Positions 10,536-11,311 of a DNA stretch of 11,311 nucleotides are shown in pieces (within the stretch, counting starts at the first letter, position 1; each line of letters begins with the position of its first letter). Origin of the DNA: Clostridia bacterium (GTDB lineage: Bacteria > Bacillota_A > Clostridia > Christensenellales > Aristaeellaceae); contig JAFWQM010000086.1 in assembly GCA_017509065.1 (NCBI GenBank), positions 1 to 11,311 on the forward strand, given 5' to 3'. A program made the translations under genes and the position numbers. The notes under the pieces were generated by a model, which did no database searches, was not told the origin of the DNA, and saw nothing but the letters and a program-made list of their open reading frames with translations.

Positions 10536-11311
10536 TCAGCGTTTATTCATTTTATCAATGGCTTCCCAGAGACCGTTGATGTAGGCGGCGCCAAGGGCGC
10601 GGTCATAGAGGCCGTAGCCGGGGCGGCCCTGCTCATCCCAGATCATGCGCCCGTGGTCGGGGCGGATGTAGGTGTCCGGGCAGGTGTCGTAGATGGCCTT
10701 CATGATTTCAAACAGGTCGAGGTCGCCGGTGCAGGAAAGGTGCGCGGCTTCGCGGAAGTGGTGGTGGCCCAGGTACTTGACGTTGCGCACGTGCATGGCA
10801 CCGATACGATTCATTTCGCCGAAATGCCGGATGATGGTGGGAATGTCGTTGTCCGGGTTGGAGCCCAGCGAACCGGTGCACAGGCACAGGGTGTTGGCGG
10901 GGCTGTCGTGAAGCTTCACCATCTTGTCGAAGTCGTCCTGGCTGTGGGTGATGCGGGGCAGGCCGAAGATGGGCCAGGCGGGGTCGTCGGGATGGCAGGC
11001 CATACGCACACCCACTTCCTCGCACACGGGAATGACCGCGTCCAGGAAATACTTGAAGTTCTTGCGCAGGTCGTCCGGGCCGATGCTCTCGTACTGTTTC
11101 AGCGTGGTTTCCAGCAGGGCCAGGCGTTCCGGCTCCCAGCCGGGCAGAGTGAAGCCGTGGCTGTCCTCGGCGGTCTTGCGCACGATTTCCAGCGGGCCCA
11201 TTTCGCCCAGGTCCTTTTCGTCGAAGTACAGGCTGTTGCTGCCGTCCTCGGGAATCACCCGGGCCAGGTCGGTGCGCAGCCAGTCGAACACGGGCATGAA
11301 GTTGTACACGA
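10536..11311 (-). CDS. uxuA: Mannonate dehydratase, N-terminus cut by the window
   Basis: The enzyme dehydrates D-mannonate to 2-keto-3-deoxy-D-gluconate (EC 4.2.1.8) in glucuronate catabolism, feeding KDG kinase and aldolase in the cytosol. 257 C-terminal residues are visible; the family is about 350-395, so roughly 100 or more residues are outside. The fold is a xylose-isomerase-like TIM barrel. Diagnostic segments are [71 protein letters not shown] and [20 protein letters not shown]. The expected metal ligands are present: H106, C144, H173 and D218 (numbering of the fragment). The first visible codon, GTG at 11309, is internal. It is separated from rpoB by its own terminator, so the two are neighbours but not one operon. 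Other uronate genes, if any, would lie beyond the window edge. Confidence 0.96.
   Translation of the reverse strand, partial: VYNFMPVFDWLRTDLARVIPEDGSNSLYFDEKDLGEMGPLEIVRKTAEDSHGFTLPGWEPERLALLETTLKQYESIGPDDLRKNFKYFLDAVIPVCEEVGVRMACHPDDPAWPIFGLPRITHSQDDFDKMVKLHDSPANTLCLCTGSLGSNPDNDIPTIIRHFGEMNRIGAMHVRNVKYLGHHHFREAAHLSCTGDLDLFEIMKAIYDTCPDTYIRPDHGRMIWDEQGRPGYGLYDRALGAAYINGLWEAIDKMNKR

Overview
The window is bacterial chromosomal DNA from what is most likely a clostridial Firmicute (Bacillota) of fairly high G+C. Four things support this: strong GGAGG-type ribosome binding sites, a zinc-free form of ribosomal protein uS4, an enlarged bL17 like that of many Clostridia, and beta and beta' subunits without the large lineage inserts of proteobacterial RNA polymerase. 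The exact genus cannot be read from the sequence.

Layout. Bases 1-2458 on the + strand hold the end of the ribosomal alpha operon: rpsK (5' end outside the window), rpsD, rpoA and rplQ, closed by an intrinsic terminator at 2476-2510. Bases 2459-2855 are non-coding. They hold that terminator, a 179-bp palindromic repeat-like element (2533-2711) and a second hairpin terminator (about 2735-2783) that serves the convergent operon. Bases 2856-10278 on the - strand hold rpoC and rpoB in the usual order rpoB-rpoC. The 151-base gap between them carries an inverted repeat built from GGGATTA heptamers. Bases 10279-10535 hold the rpoB leader, a near-consensus sigma-A promoter (TTGACA, 17 bp, TATCAT with an extended -10 TG) and the terminator of the next gene. 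From 10536 to the window edge, on the - strand, is the C-terminal two thirds of a mannonate dehydratase (uxuA).

How it fits together. The alpha, beta and beta' core subunits of RNA polymerase are encoded within about 9.3 kb in two convergent operons, next to the ribosomal proteins uS11, uS4 and bL17. The unusual part is the arrangement. rpoBC is normally downstream of rplK-A-J-L and often upstream of rpsL-rpsG. Here it lies between a sugar-acid catabolic gene and the tail of the alpha operon, and has its own strong promoter.

I found no sign of a previously undescribed multi-gene system. The coding content is essential housekeeping plus one catabolic gene. The points worth a second look are the displaced rpoBC operon, the two intergenic repeat elements, the structured rpoB leader and the acidic RpoB tail.
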